The translations under genes were made by a program, and so were the position numbers. A DNA stretch of 64,000 bases, taken from the NCBI RefSeq assembly GCF_023276405.1, contig NZ_JALRMO010000001.1, forward strand, positions 744,001-808,000, written 5' to 3'. A model generated the notes under the pieces. The model made no database searches and had not been told where the DNA came from. It was given only the letters and a program-made list of their open reading frames with translations. Position 1 is the stretch's first letter. Each line of letters opens with the position of its first letter. Positions 35,872-43,976 of the stretch are shown here, in pieces. The stretch is from Paenibacillus hamazuiensis. Its GTDB lineage: Bacteria > Bacillota > Bacilli > Paenibacillales > NBRC-103111.

Positions 35872-36600
35872 ATGAAAACGACTTTTACCATGAAGCATAT
35901 TACCGGAGCTTTCCTATGCGGCGCCATCTTCTTCGCCGGTGTGGCGGGAGCCGCCGGGCCGACTCAGATGTCTTTTGACAAAGTAAGCATGTTCGTGAAC
36001 GGCACGGACCGCACTTCCTCCGACGGCCAATACGACAATCAGGGCACCAAAGTGCCGGAGTCGCTCATCTACGAAGGCACCACATATGTGCCGATTAGGA
36101 AGATCAGCGAATTGCTCGGTGTATCCGTATACTGGGAGGGGACTCGGAAGGCCGTCTCGATCGGCAATCCTTACGTGGTGATTACGGATGGAAGCGGCAA
36201 GGCGATCGGTCATGCCGAGCTGACCCCAACAGATAAGGGCGTCAAAATCCACCTGGAAGCAAGCGGTCTGACCCCCGGCAAGCACGGCTTCCATATCCAT
36301 CAGAACCCTATTACGAACAATGACTTCAACACGGCCGGCGGCCATTTTAACCCGAACGGGAAGAAGCACGGTCATGACAGTCCCGATGGAATGCACCTCG
36401 GGGATATGCCGAACCTCGAAGTCGGGGCAGACGGGACAGCGAAGGCTGACATCATTGCGGAAGGCGCTTCTTTAGATAAGGGGGGCGCGAATTCTTTGCT
36501 CGGACATTCGATCGTCATTCACGCCAAAGAGGATGACGGCAAGACGGATCCTTCCGGCAACTCCGGTGACCGGATTGCGGGCGGCAACATCCCTGACTGA
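35872..36600 (+). CDS. Stalk domain fused to Cu/Zn superoxide dismutase
   Basis: A 242-residue exported protein: signal peptide (HITGAFLCGAIFFAGVAGAAG), a short copper-amine-oxidase-N-like half domain (residues about 30-105, TTYVPIRKISELLGVSVYWEG), and a SodC-type domain (about 108-242). All metal ligands of Cu/Zn dismutase can be assigned: His141 and His143 (GFHIH), bridging His158 (GGHFNP), His166 (KKHG), His175 and Asp178 (MHLGD), His217 (VIHAKEDD). The disulfide cysteines of classical SodC are absent (no Cys in the mature part). Start ATG 35872 has GGAGG eight bases upstream. It lies 28 bases after the SLH gene, so it is probably in the same operon. It would detoxify superoxide at the cell surface. 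Confidence 0.88.
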   Translation: MKTTFTMKHITGAFLCGAIFFAGVAGAAGPTQMSFDKVSMFVNGTDRTSSDGQYDNQGTKVPESLIYEGTTYVPIRKISELLGVSVYWEGTRKAVSIGNPYVVITDGSGKAIGHAELTPTDKGVKIHLEASGLTPGKHGFHIHQNPITNNDFNTAGGHFNPNGKKHGHDSPDGMHLGDMPNLEVGADGTAKADIIAEGASLDKGGANSLLGHSIVIHAKEDDGKTDPSGNSGDRIAGGNIPD

Positions 36601-36631
36601 TTCGTTTTACGTGTAAAAACATCCTTAATTT

Positions 36632-36668
36632 GCCGGGCTGGGATCGTTCCTGCCCGGCTTTCTTCGCT
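36632..36668 (+). terminator. Terminator of the surface-protein operon
   Basis: GCCGGGC (36632-36638) pairs with GCCCGGC (36652-36658), followed by TTTCTTC. Confidence 0.7.
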
Positions 36669-36861
36669 TCATGCCGAGTCAGCCATACAGGTGATTTGAG
36701 ATTTCGGGTAACTCCGAACCGCGACTATTCATTTTTTCGAGTATGTGCCATAATAAAACCGATGGAATTAATATCCATCGCCATGGGCACATTAATTTCG
36801 ACCAAGGGCCGACTTCTCAGTTAGTCGATTCGGAATGTTCACAGTCTGGAGGTACCTATGA

Positions 36862-37830
36862 ATGAGCGGTGAAATCAAGATTTTTGCAGGAAGCTCCGGC
36901 AAAACCTTTGCGGACAAAATGTGCCGGTATTTGGGGGCCGAGGTGGGCAAATCCGAAGTGTTTACTTTTTCCGACGGAAACACGTTCGTTAGGGTCGGTG
37001 AGACCGTTCGGGATAGGGACGTCTACCTCGTACAGCCGATCGGGCTGAAGCCCAACGACGAGTTTGTCGAAATTTTATTTTGGATCGATGCCTTCAAGAG
37101 AGCCAGCGCCAATTCGGTTACCGTCATTTTGCCTTATTTCAGCTATGCCAAGGGGGATAAGAAGGACGAGCCCAGGGTATCGATCAGAGCGAGGGTATGC
37201 GCCGATGCTTTGGAAACGGCCGGAGCGGACCGGATCGTGGCGATGGACCTGCACAGCCACCAGATTCAAGGCTTTTTCAAAAAGCCGGTCGATCATCTTT
37301 TCGCCCAGCCTGTTTTGTGCGAAGCGATTATGCGGATGAGCTTGTCCGATCTCGTCGTCGTGTCGCCGGATGCCGGTTTCGCCAAGCAAGCCCGCAAATT
37401 TGCGGACTATCTCGGAGCGCCGCTCGCCATCGGGGACAAGACCCGGAAGGAACATAACGAACGGGCCGAGCTGCTTGAGCTCATCGGCGATGTAGACGGG
37501 AAAACGGCTTTGATCGTCGACGATTTTTCCATATCGGGCGGAACGTTGATCGAAGTGGCGAACATGCTCCGGCAAAGAGGAGCCGTGAGAATTCTCGCCT
37601 GCCTGTCGCATCTGGTGCTGAGTGAAGCCGCCGTGAAGAAGCTGGACGCAAGCCCGATCGAAATCGTCATCGGCACCGATTCGGTGGAAAATCCCCACCT
37701 CGTCCATTCGGACAAAATCAAGGTGGTTTCCGTCGCTCCTCTCTTCGGAGAAGTGGTCAGCCGCATCCATATGAGGGAATCGGTAAGCCCGCTGTTTGAC
37801 ACCGTCCCGGAGAAGCTGATTATGCTTTAG
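36862..37830 (+). CDS. Ribose-phosphate pyrophosphokinase paralogue (divergent)
   Basis: A 322-residue PRPP-synthetase fold protein. Kept: FSDGN, MDLHSHQIQGFF with the ATP-contacting His, the K/R pair of the flexible loop (DKTRKEHN instead of DKRR), and a PRPP-type loop VDDFSISGGT (normally VDDxxDTxGT). Changed: YARQDRK becomes YAKGDKK. Housekeeping prs is normally next to glmU/ctc, which are absent here, so this is probably an extra copy. It may make PRPP or a related activated sugar. GGAGG lies nine bases before ATG 36862; a nearby ATG at 36858 opens only a four-codon frame. Stand-alone gene. Confidence 0.83.
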   Translation: MSGEIKIFAGSSGKTFADKMCRYLGAEVGKSEVFTFSDGNTFVRVGETVRDRDVYLVQPIGLKPNDEFVEILFWIDAFKRASANSVTVILPYFSYAKGDKKDEPRVSIRARVCADALETAGADRIVAMDLHSHQIQGFFKKPVDHLFAQPVLCEAIMRMSLSDLVVVSPDAGFAKQARKFADYLGAPLAIGDKTRKEHNERAELLELIGDVDGKTALIVDDFSISGGTLIEVANMLRQRGAVRILACLSHLVLSEAAVKKLDASPIEIVIGTDSVENPHLVHSDKIKVVSVAPLFGEVVSRIHMRESVSPLFDTVPEKLIML

Positions 37831-37851
37831 GCGATGGCATGAAATTGCAGT

Positions 37852-37890
37852 AAAACGAGCAGCTGCCGCGACAGTCTGCTCGTTTTTTCT
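37852..37890 (+). terminator. Terminator after the PRPP-synthetase paralogue
   Basis: AAAACGAGCAG (37852-37862) pairs with CTGCTCGTTTT (37876-37886) and ends in a run of six T. Confidence 0.85.
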
Positions 37891-37983
37891 TGCCGTGCCG
37901 CCGGGTGAAGGATTATGTCATTTTGCATAGAATAGTAACTGTTATCTTTTGCAAATTCCGGCGATTAAGGGAGGCAGCGTAGC

Positions 37984-40299
37984 ATGATCCGCCTGAAGCG
38001 ATGGAACATTTCCAGGGCTTTGACGAAAATGATCCTGTATATGACACTAACGATGCTGTTAATGGTAACTCTTCTTTCCAAAATTTTATACGACAAGTTC
38101 GAACAAATCGGATTAAAAAACGCGTATGAGGTGAACCAAAAGCTGCTTGCCCAGCTTGCCTATAACCTGGATTATATGAATGAAACGGTGAGAAGCATAT
38201 CGATCACGCAATATTTCACGCCCGGCAACACTTTGCTGATGCAGGCCAAAGATATGGACACTTTCGATAAGATTAAAAGCGTCAACGCGTTTCACAACAT
38301 CATCGTCAACAACCCGTTGCTTCACTCCGCCATTCTCTACAACCACCGTACCGGGGATTATCATTTTATCGATTCCGCCGAAGACCGGGAACTGATGGCC
38401 CGTTTCAAGGAGAACGGAGACCTGCCGATCTTAAAGCCCATACCGCGCATTTTGAATCAGGAGCCGGTCTTTACGTATTTTATGTACGAAAAGGGGGACA
38501 AGGACATTTTCGACAACGGAGCTCTCGTTCTCAACGTGAAAATGGACTGGCTCCGCAACGAATTGAACAAATTCATTAACGACGATACCAATTACATGAT
38601 AGTCAATAATCAAGGACAAGTTATCATCGATGCGAAAAATAAGTTTCAGCCGTTCGAAACGGTCCGCTGGCAGGATTTCCAGGGGTTGAACGAAGCAAGG
38701 CAATCGGACAGCCACATGTTTGCCTATACGAATAACGAAAGACGACTGGTTTCTTTCCTCGACATCCCGGGAACGGAATGGGCTTTCATCAGCGATACTC
38801 CTTCCGACAGCGTGTTTCATTTTATCCTCGAAGTGAAGCGGCAAACCATGTTATGCGCGGTATTGGGGATGTTTTTTGCCGTGCTTGTATCCGTCGCGCT
38901 TTCGCGAATATTTTATTCTCCGATGGGCAACTTGGTGAAGAAGGTAAAATCAGTAGCAGGTGAAATGGGAGATGCCAAGGACGAAGCCGACTATATTGAA
39001 AAAGCGTTCCGGATCAGCATCGATCGATATACGGCGTATAAAACGTCGACACAGGATCTGATGAAGGAAAACGCGATAAAATCGCTCTTGATGGACAGCC
39101 ATTCGGCGTCTGCGGCGGGAATCGAAAGCTTAAGAGAGCTGTCCGATTTTTTCCGGCCGGGAAGGTTTTATTTCCTTGTTCTGCTTACTTTCGATCAATT
39201 GAAGCATTATGAAAGAATGTCTACCGCGGAGAAGCAGTTGGTCAAATTTACCGTGCTGAATATTGCCGGCGAAGTGTTCGGAGAATGGGAGGCCTGCGAA
39301 AAAACGTATTTGGGCGACGGAGAATTCGTATATTTGCTGGGGACAAATTCGCCCGACATAGATTCGCAGATGAAAACATTGCATCAAAATATCCGGATCT
39401 TTCAGTCGCTGTTCAACCGGGTTCACAAGTCAATAACGATGTCGGCGATGATCGCCAAACCGTCCGAAGAGAATATAAAGCTGCCTGATTTATACAAAGA
39501 AGCGCAGCGTTTGCGGCAGTATCGATTATCATTTGGAAGCGCTTGCGTAATCGAGAGCGGCGCCGTCCTGCCGCAAGCCGCAGAGCCGCTTTATCCCGCG
39601 AATATGGAAAAAAAGCTGGTGGAAGCGGTGAAGGCGAAAAACCCGGAGGGTATGAAGGACGCATATGTGCAGTTTATCGCAGCTCTGGGACGCTGTGACG
39701 AGCACCGCCTGATGCTTTCGCTGCTGCAGCTTTCGCTGGCCATCGGCCAAACGCTGCATGAAACGAACCGCAACCGGTTCGAGAAAATGAGCGTTGATCC
39801 GGGACGTTTTCAAAGCGACATTTTGCAGTCCGACACGCTTGAGGAAATGGAGATCCAATTTTTTCAGCTGTTTGAAAAGATCGCCGCGCACTCGTCCCAA
39901 CCGATCGAAATGAAACATCAGGTCATCGTTCAGTCTGTGATCGATTACATTCATCTTCATCTGGCCGACGAGGATTTGAGTCCGAAAGCGATCGCGGCTG
40001 AATTCAAGCTATCGGTCGGACATTTGGGGGATCTGTTCAAGCAGGTCGTAGAGACGTCGATTTCCAAATACATATTCGATCTTCGTATGGAAAAGGTCAA
40101 ATATTTGCTGAGAACAACGGACAAGAGCGTAAAAGAAGTTGCAGCCTCTGCAGGTCTTTACAACGAAGCGAACTTTTACAAGGCGTTCAAAAAGGAATTT
40201 GGCGTTACGCCAAACGAATACCGTCTGCATACGGCCGTCGAGGGAGTAAAGGGCTCTTATCCGGAAAAAGCGCGGAAATCCGGAGAAATGACAGTTTAA
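37984..40299 (+). CDS. Membrane-bound AraC-family regulator with extracellular cache-like domain
   Basis: A 771-residue regulator: first membrane segment about 15-37, an extracellular sensor of about 245 residues (dCache-like), a second membrane segment about 286-308 (MLCAVLGMFFAVLVSVAL), a cytoplasmic middle region, and a double helix-turn-helix AraC domain (about 660-755, LSVGHLGDLFKQVVETSISKYI, SVKEVAASAGLYNEANFYKAFKKEFGVTPNEYR). This architecture in Paenibacillus usually senses an external sugar and controls the next ABC genes. The transporter begins about 100 bases downstream. Gene boundaries are clear. Confidence 0.92.
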   Translation: MIRLKRWNISRALTKMILYMTLTMLLMVTLLSKILYDKFEQIGLKNAYEVNQKLLAQLAYNLDYMNETVRSISITQYFTPGNTLLMQAKDMDTFDKIKSVNAFHNIIVNNPLLHSAILYNHRTGDYHFIDSAEDRELMARFKENGDLPILKPIPRILNQEPVFTYFMYEKGDKDIFDNGALVLNVKMDWLRNELNKFINDDTNYMIVNNQGQVIIDAKNKFQPFETVRWQDFQGLNEARQSDSHMFAYTNNERRLVSFLDIPGTEWAFISDTPSDSVFHFILEVKRQTMLCAVLGMFFAVLVSVALSRIFYSPMGNLVKKVKSVAGEMGDAKDEADYIEKAFRISIDRYTAYKTSTQDLMKENAIKSLLMDSHSASAAGIESLRELSDFFRPGRFYFLVLLTFDQLKHYERMSTAEKQLVKFTVLNIAGEVFGEWEACEKTYLGDGEFVYLLGTNSPDIDSQMKTLHQNIRIFQSLFNRVHKSITMSAMIAKPSEENIKLPDLYKEAQRLRQYRLSFGSACVIESGAVLPQAAEPLYPANMEKKLVEAVKAKNPEGMKDAYVQFIAALGRCDEHRLMLSLLQLSLAIGQTLHETNRNRFEKMSVDPGRFQSDILQSDTLEEMEIQFFQLFEKIAAHSSQPIEMKHQVIVQSVIDYIHLHLADEDLSPKAIAAEFKLSVGHLGDLFKQVVETSISKYIFDLRMEKVKYLLRTTDKSVKEVAASAGLYNEANFYKAFKKEFGVTPNEYRLHTAVEGVKGSYPEKARKSGEMTV

Positions 40300-40395
40300 A
40301 AACGAGAAATCCGTGAAAATGAGAGTGGCAGGACAAAGGGGAAATGTCCTATGGTGTTTTTGTAGCGCAAACATACTGTGGGGTGGTGTTATAGG

Positions 40396-41382
40396 TTGCA
40401 GGGACAAATCGGGCAGGAACAGGTTGGTATGAGGGCGGCGGAAGCCGGAATAAAGGTCGGAAGCTTCGGGAAAGGAACGTCTTTTAGAAAGCGGCAAGCA
40501 AGACATCTGACTATTCTGGCGCTGCCTGCCGTGCTGTTGTTGTTTTTGTTTCAATATGTACCCATGGGAGGCATCGTGCTTGCTTTTAAAAACTACCGGT
40601 ACGATCTCGGACTATGGGGCAGCAAGTGGGTTGGTCTGGACAACTTCAAGTTTTTTTTTACCTCCGCTGATGCGTGGAGAGTGACGATAAACACGGTCAG
40701 CCTGAATTTTATGTTTATTGTCGCCGGCACGGCGGGCTCCGTGTTTTTTGCGATTTTGCTTCATGAGATCAATTGGAAACGGTTGAAGCAATTTTATCAA
40801 ACGACGATGTTTTTTCCGTATTTTTTATCGTGGCCGGTTATCGCATTGATTGTGTATGCGTTACTGAACGTCGATTTGGGAATCGTCAACAAGGCGTTGG
40901 AAGCGTTTGGTTTTGAGCCTGTTTTTTGGTATTCCGAGCCGGAAGTATGGCCGTATATATTGCTTGCGGTGCATTTCTGGAAGTATGTCGGGCACGGAGC
41001 GATTATTTATTACGCCGGAATTATGAGCTTCGACCGTTCCTTCTATGAAGCGGCGGCCGTGGACGGCGCGACGACATGGCAGATGCGTTTGTATGTAACG
41101 GTTCCCATGTTATTTCCGCTGGTCATCATTTTGTTCCTGATCAATATGGGTAATATTTTCCATGCCGAATTCGGTCTGTTTTATATGGTTACGCAGGACA
41201 GCGGAGTTTTGTATTCGACGACAGATGTCATCGACACGTATGTGTACCGTTCGTTAAGAGTGATCGGGGATATCGGCATGGCATCGGCCGTCGGCCTGTA
41301 TCAAGCCGTCGTCGGCTTCGTGCTGATTTTGTCGGTCAATCTGTTGATTCGAAAATACAGTGCGGAAAACGCGTTGTTCTGA
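40396..41382 (+). CDS. Sugar ABC transporter permease, LplB type
   Basis: About 328 residues, with a charged N-terminal tail followed by six hydrophobic segments. PMGGIVLAFKNYRYDLGLWGSKWVGLDNF is the characteristic LplB opening; the EAA loop is FYEAAAVDGATTWQMRLYVTVPM. I prefer TTG 40396, since GGGGTGG sits nine bases upstream; GTG 40378 and ATG 40429 are alternatives. It pairs with the YtcP-like permease next door. No ATPase gene is present, as is usual for these systems, which share an MsmX-type ATPase. Confidence 0.9.
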   Translation: MQGQIGQEQVGMRAAEAGIKVGSFGKGTSFRKRQARHLTILALPAVLLLFLFQYVPMGGIVLAFKNYRYDLGLWGSKWVGLDNFKFFFTSADAWRVTINTVSLNFMFIVAGTAGSVFFAILLHEINWKRLKQFYQTTMFFPYFLSWPVIALIVYALLNVDLGIVNKALEAFGFEPVFWYSEPEVWPYILLAVHFWKYVGHGAIIYYAGIMSFDRSFYEAAAVDGATTWQMRLYVTVPMLFPLVIILFLINMGNIFHAEFGLFYMVTQDSGVLYSTTDVIDTYVYRSLRVIGDIGMASAVGLYQAVVGFVLILSVNLLIRKYSAENALF

Positions 41383-41409
41383 CACGTTAAAAGTAAGGGA
41401 GGCCGCAGC

Positions 41410-42291
41410 ATGACTGAGACGCAACGCCGGGGGACCGCGTGGCTGAATCATATTCCGCTGCTGATCTTGTCGTTTATCTGCATAGCGCCTATCGCGCTGA
41501 TGATTTCCATTTCGCTTTCCTCGGCGGAAAGCATTACGGCGTTCGGGTACTCGTTTTTTCCCCATGCGCTAGACGGGAAAGCTTATGCTTATGTTCTCTC
41601 GGCTTCGGAGCGCATCGTGCGGGCCTACGGCGTATCGCTTTTTGTTACGCTCCTGGGAACATGCTTGTCGCTGCTCGTCGTTTCCATGATCGCTTATCCG
41701 CTCTCGAGAAGGGATTATATGCATCGGGGCAAACTGATGTTTTATGTCGTGTTTACGATGCTCTTTAACGGAGGGCTCGTTCCCACTTACATTTTCGTAT
41801 CCAAATATCTTCATTTGAAAGATACGGTTTGGGCATTGATTCTTCCGTACTTGGCAGCGCCGTGGTTCATCGCGATGCTGCGGACGTATTTCGCGCAATT
41901 GTCGCACGAGGTGATCGAAGCGGCTACCGTGGATGGCTGCAGCGAATTCCGCATTCTGTTCACGCTCGTGATTCCGATGAGCAAGCCGGCGCTCGCTACC
42001 GTCGGCCTGCTTACGGTGCTGCGCTATTGGAACGATTGGTTTCTCGGATTGCTTTACATCGACGATACGCATTTGTATACACTTCAGCTGCTTCTATACG
42101 TAATGATGGCCAATATTCAAGAGCTGCTGAAGACGGCGGCGGACACCGGGATTCTTGAAATTGCCGATTTTCCGTCCGAGTCGGCGAGAATGGCGATGGC
42201 GCTTATCGTTGCAGGCCCGATGCTGCTAGTATTTCCCTTTTTTCAAAAATATTTCGTAAAGGGACTGACTGACGGGGCGGTCAAAGGTTAG
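41410..42291 (+). CDS. Sugar ABC transporter permease, YtcP type
   Basis: A 293-residue permease beginning TWLNHIPLLILSFICIAPIALMI after a short tail. The EAA loop reads VIEAATVDGCSEFRILFTLVIPMSKPALA. It is the second channel subunit for the LplB-like protein. GGGAGG precedes the ATG. It is co-transcribed with the upstream permease (27-base gap) and with the binding protein downstream (63-base gap). Confidence 0.92.
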   Translation: MTETQRRGTAWLNHIPLLILSFICIAPIALMISISLSSAESITAFGYSFFPHALDGKAYAYVLSASERIVRAYGVSLFVTLLGTCLSLLVVSMIAYPLSRRDYMHRGKLMFYVVFTMLFNGGLVPTYIFVSKYLHLKDTVWALILPYLAAPWFIAMLRTYFAQLSHEVIEAATVDGCSEFRILFTLVIPMSKPALATVGLLTVLRYWNDWFLGLLYIDDTHLYTLQLLLYVMMANIQELLKTAADTGILEIADFPSESARMAMALIVAGPMLLVFPFFQKYFVKGLTDGAVKG

Positions 42292-42354
42292 TCGGATTTT
42301 TCGGTCGGATTGTAATAAAAAACGAAATGACAGACTGCATGAGGGGGAACGAAA

Positions 42355-43875
42355 GTGAAGGTCATGAAGCAAGTTTTATCGCTAGGTACGGCCCTTTTAT
42401 TAGCGGTTTCCGCATTGGCGGGGTGCACGGCGGAACGCGATGCGGGAGCGGAGGCACCCAAGACGAATAACGCAGGGCAGGCCGGGGCCGGTGCGCTGCC
42501 TCCGGTGAAGCTGGTATGGCTGCTGCGCAGCTCGCCGCAAAAGGATATGGCTGCAGTTCAAGAGGCATTTAACAAAATTGTCAAGGAAAAAATTAACGCC
42601 GAGGTGGAATTCAATTTTATCGACGGCGGCGTTTACGACACCAAACTAAAAACGATGATCGCGGCCGGCGAGCCGTTCGATATCGCCTTTGCCTCTTCGT
42701 CCTTGGGCGGAGATTTTTACGGAAGCGTTGCCAAGGGCGCATACATTCCGCTCGATCAGTTGATCCAATCTTACGCGCCGAAAACGTACGCGTCAATTCC
42801 GAAAGACTTCTGGGATGCGGTTACGATCGATAAGAAAATTTACGGCGTCCCGAATTACCAGATAGTCGCGAGACAAAACGGCATCGACGTTCAGAAAAGA
42901 ATGCTGGACAAATATGGCTTCAATCTGAACGACGTGAAAAGACTGGAGGATCTGGAGCCGCTGCTAGGCAAGATGAAAGCGGGCGAGAGCAAGGACAACA
43001 CGGCGTTTTACATGGCGAAATCGGGGGCCTGGAAAGATATGCTGACGTACTACGGGTACGATTCCATTCTTTCCCCGATGTCGCCCGGAACCGTGAAATT
43101 GGGCGATACCGGCCTCAAGGTCGTGAACCAATACGCCGAGCCGTCCTTTAAAGAGCATATCCGGCTGATGAGAAGCTGGTACGAGAAGGGCTACATAAAC
43201 AAGGACGTTGCGACGGCCCAGGTCGGCAGCAGCGGGGACGGCAGCTTGTCGCTCAGCTTATGGAACAATATCAAGCCCGGGGGCAATGCGGAGGTGAAAG
43301 TGCTGCTCGGCGGCAACGACGTGGTGGAGCGCGTACTGGATAAGCCGTTTGTCTCCACCGCAAACATTTCCGTAACTTTGCAAACGATCAGCAGAACCTC
43401 GAAAAATCCGGAAAGAGCGATGATGCTGATCGAGCTGATGAACACGGACAAGGAGCTTTACAATCTGCTGTGCTTTGGCATCGAGAACAAACATTACAAG
43501 AAGGTCGGCGAAAACAGAATCGAGCCGATTGCTGGCAGCGGTTATTTCCCGAACAAAGCGTGGGCGTTCGGCAATCAGTTTAATGCGTATTTGCTGCCGG
43601 GACAGCCCGATGACGTATGGCAGCAAACGATAGAGCTGAACAATAAGGCCGACCGCTCGTTGCTGCTCGGTTTTAACTTCAACATCGAGCCGGTGAAGGC
43701 GGAAATCGCGCAAGCCCAATCGGTGATTGACGAATATACGCCGGGCCTTATGACAGGCTCCGTCGATCCCGACAAATACTTGCCGCAATTTTTGGACCGG
43801 CTGAAAGCGGCCGGCGCCGATAAAATCATTGCCGAAAAACAAAAGCAGATCGATGCCTGGAAAGCCTCCAAATAA
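42355..43875 (+). CDS. Extracellular sugar-binding lipoprotein (family 1, with DUF3502-like end)
   Basis: A 506-residue lipoprotein starting at GTG 42355 behind GAGGGG. Lipobox LAGC follows MKQVLSLGTALLLAVSA. The mature domain (VKLVWLLRSSPQKDMAAVQEAFNKIV, FDIAFASSSLGGDFYGSVAKGAYIPLDQL) matches large LplA/YtcQ-like binding proteins, and the C-terminal region (FGNQFNAYLLPGQPDDVW, LLGFNFNIEPVKAEIA) looks like DUF3502. It supplies ligand to the two permeases. The ligand is likely an oligosaccharide released by the secreted protein encoded next. Confidence 0.9.
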   Translation: MKVMKQVLSLGTALLLAVSALAGCTAERDAGAEAPKTNNAGQAGAGALPPVKLVWLLRSSPQKDMAAVQEAFNKIVKEKINAEVEFNFIDGGVYDTKLKTMIAAGEPFDIAFASSSLGGDFYGSVAKGAYIPLDQLIQSYAPKTYASIPKDFWDAVTIDKKIYGVPNYQIVARQNGIDVQKRMLDKYGFNLNDVKRLEDLEPLLGKMKAGESKDNTAFYMAKSGAWKDMLTYYGYDSILSPMSPGTVKLGDTGLKVVNQYAEPSFKEHIRLMRSWYEKGYINKDVATAQVGSSGDGSLSLSLWNNIKPGGNAEVKVLLGGNDVVERVLDKPFVSTANISVTLQTISRTSKNPERAMMLIELMNTDKELYNLLCFGIENKHYKKVGENRIEPIAGSGYFPNKAWAFGNQFNAYLLPGQPDDVWQQTIELNNKADRSLLLGFNFNIEPVKAEIAQAQSVIDEYTPGLMTGSVDPDKYLPQFLDRLKAAGADKIIAEKQKQIDAWKASK

Positions 43876-43883
43876 TTTTCTTA

Positions 43884-43937
43884 GGGCAGATCGTTCGGAT
43901 CTCCCCTTCTTCGGGGAGTGTCGATTCGGTCTGCCCC
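43884..43937 (+). other. Long intergenic hairpin between binding protein and giant lyase-like gene
   Basis: GGGCAGATCG at 43884 pairs with the end CGGTCTGCCC near 43936, enclosing CTCCCC/GGGGAG. There is no T-run. Such stems often stabilise the abundant binding-protein message or limit read-through. Confidence 0.5.
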
Positions 43938-43976
43938 AAGTGGAATTGCCATCCATTTTGACGGGAGGGATAGGTT

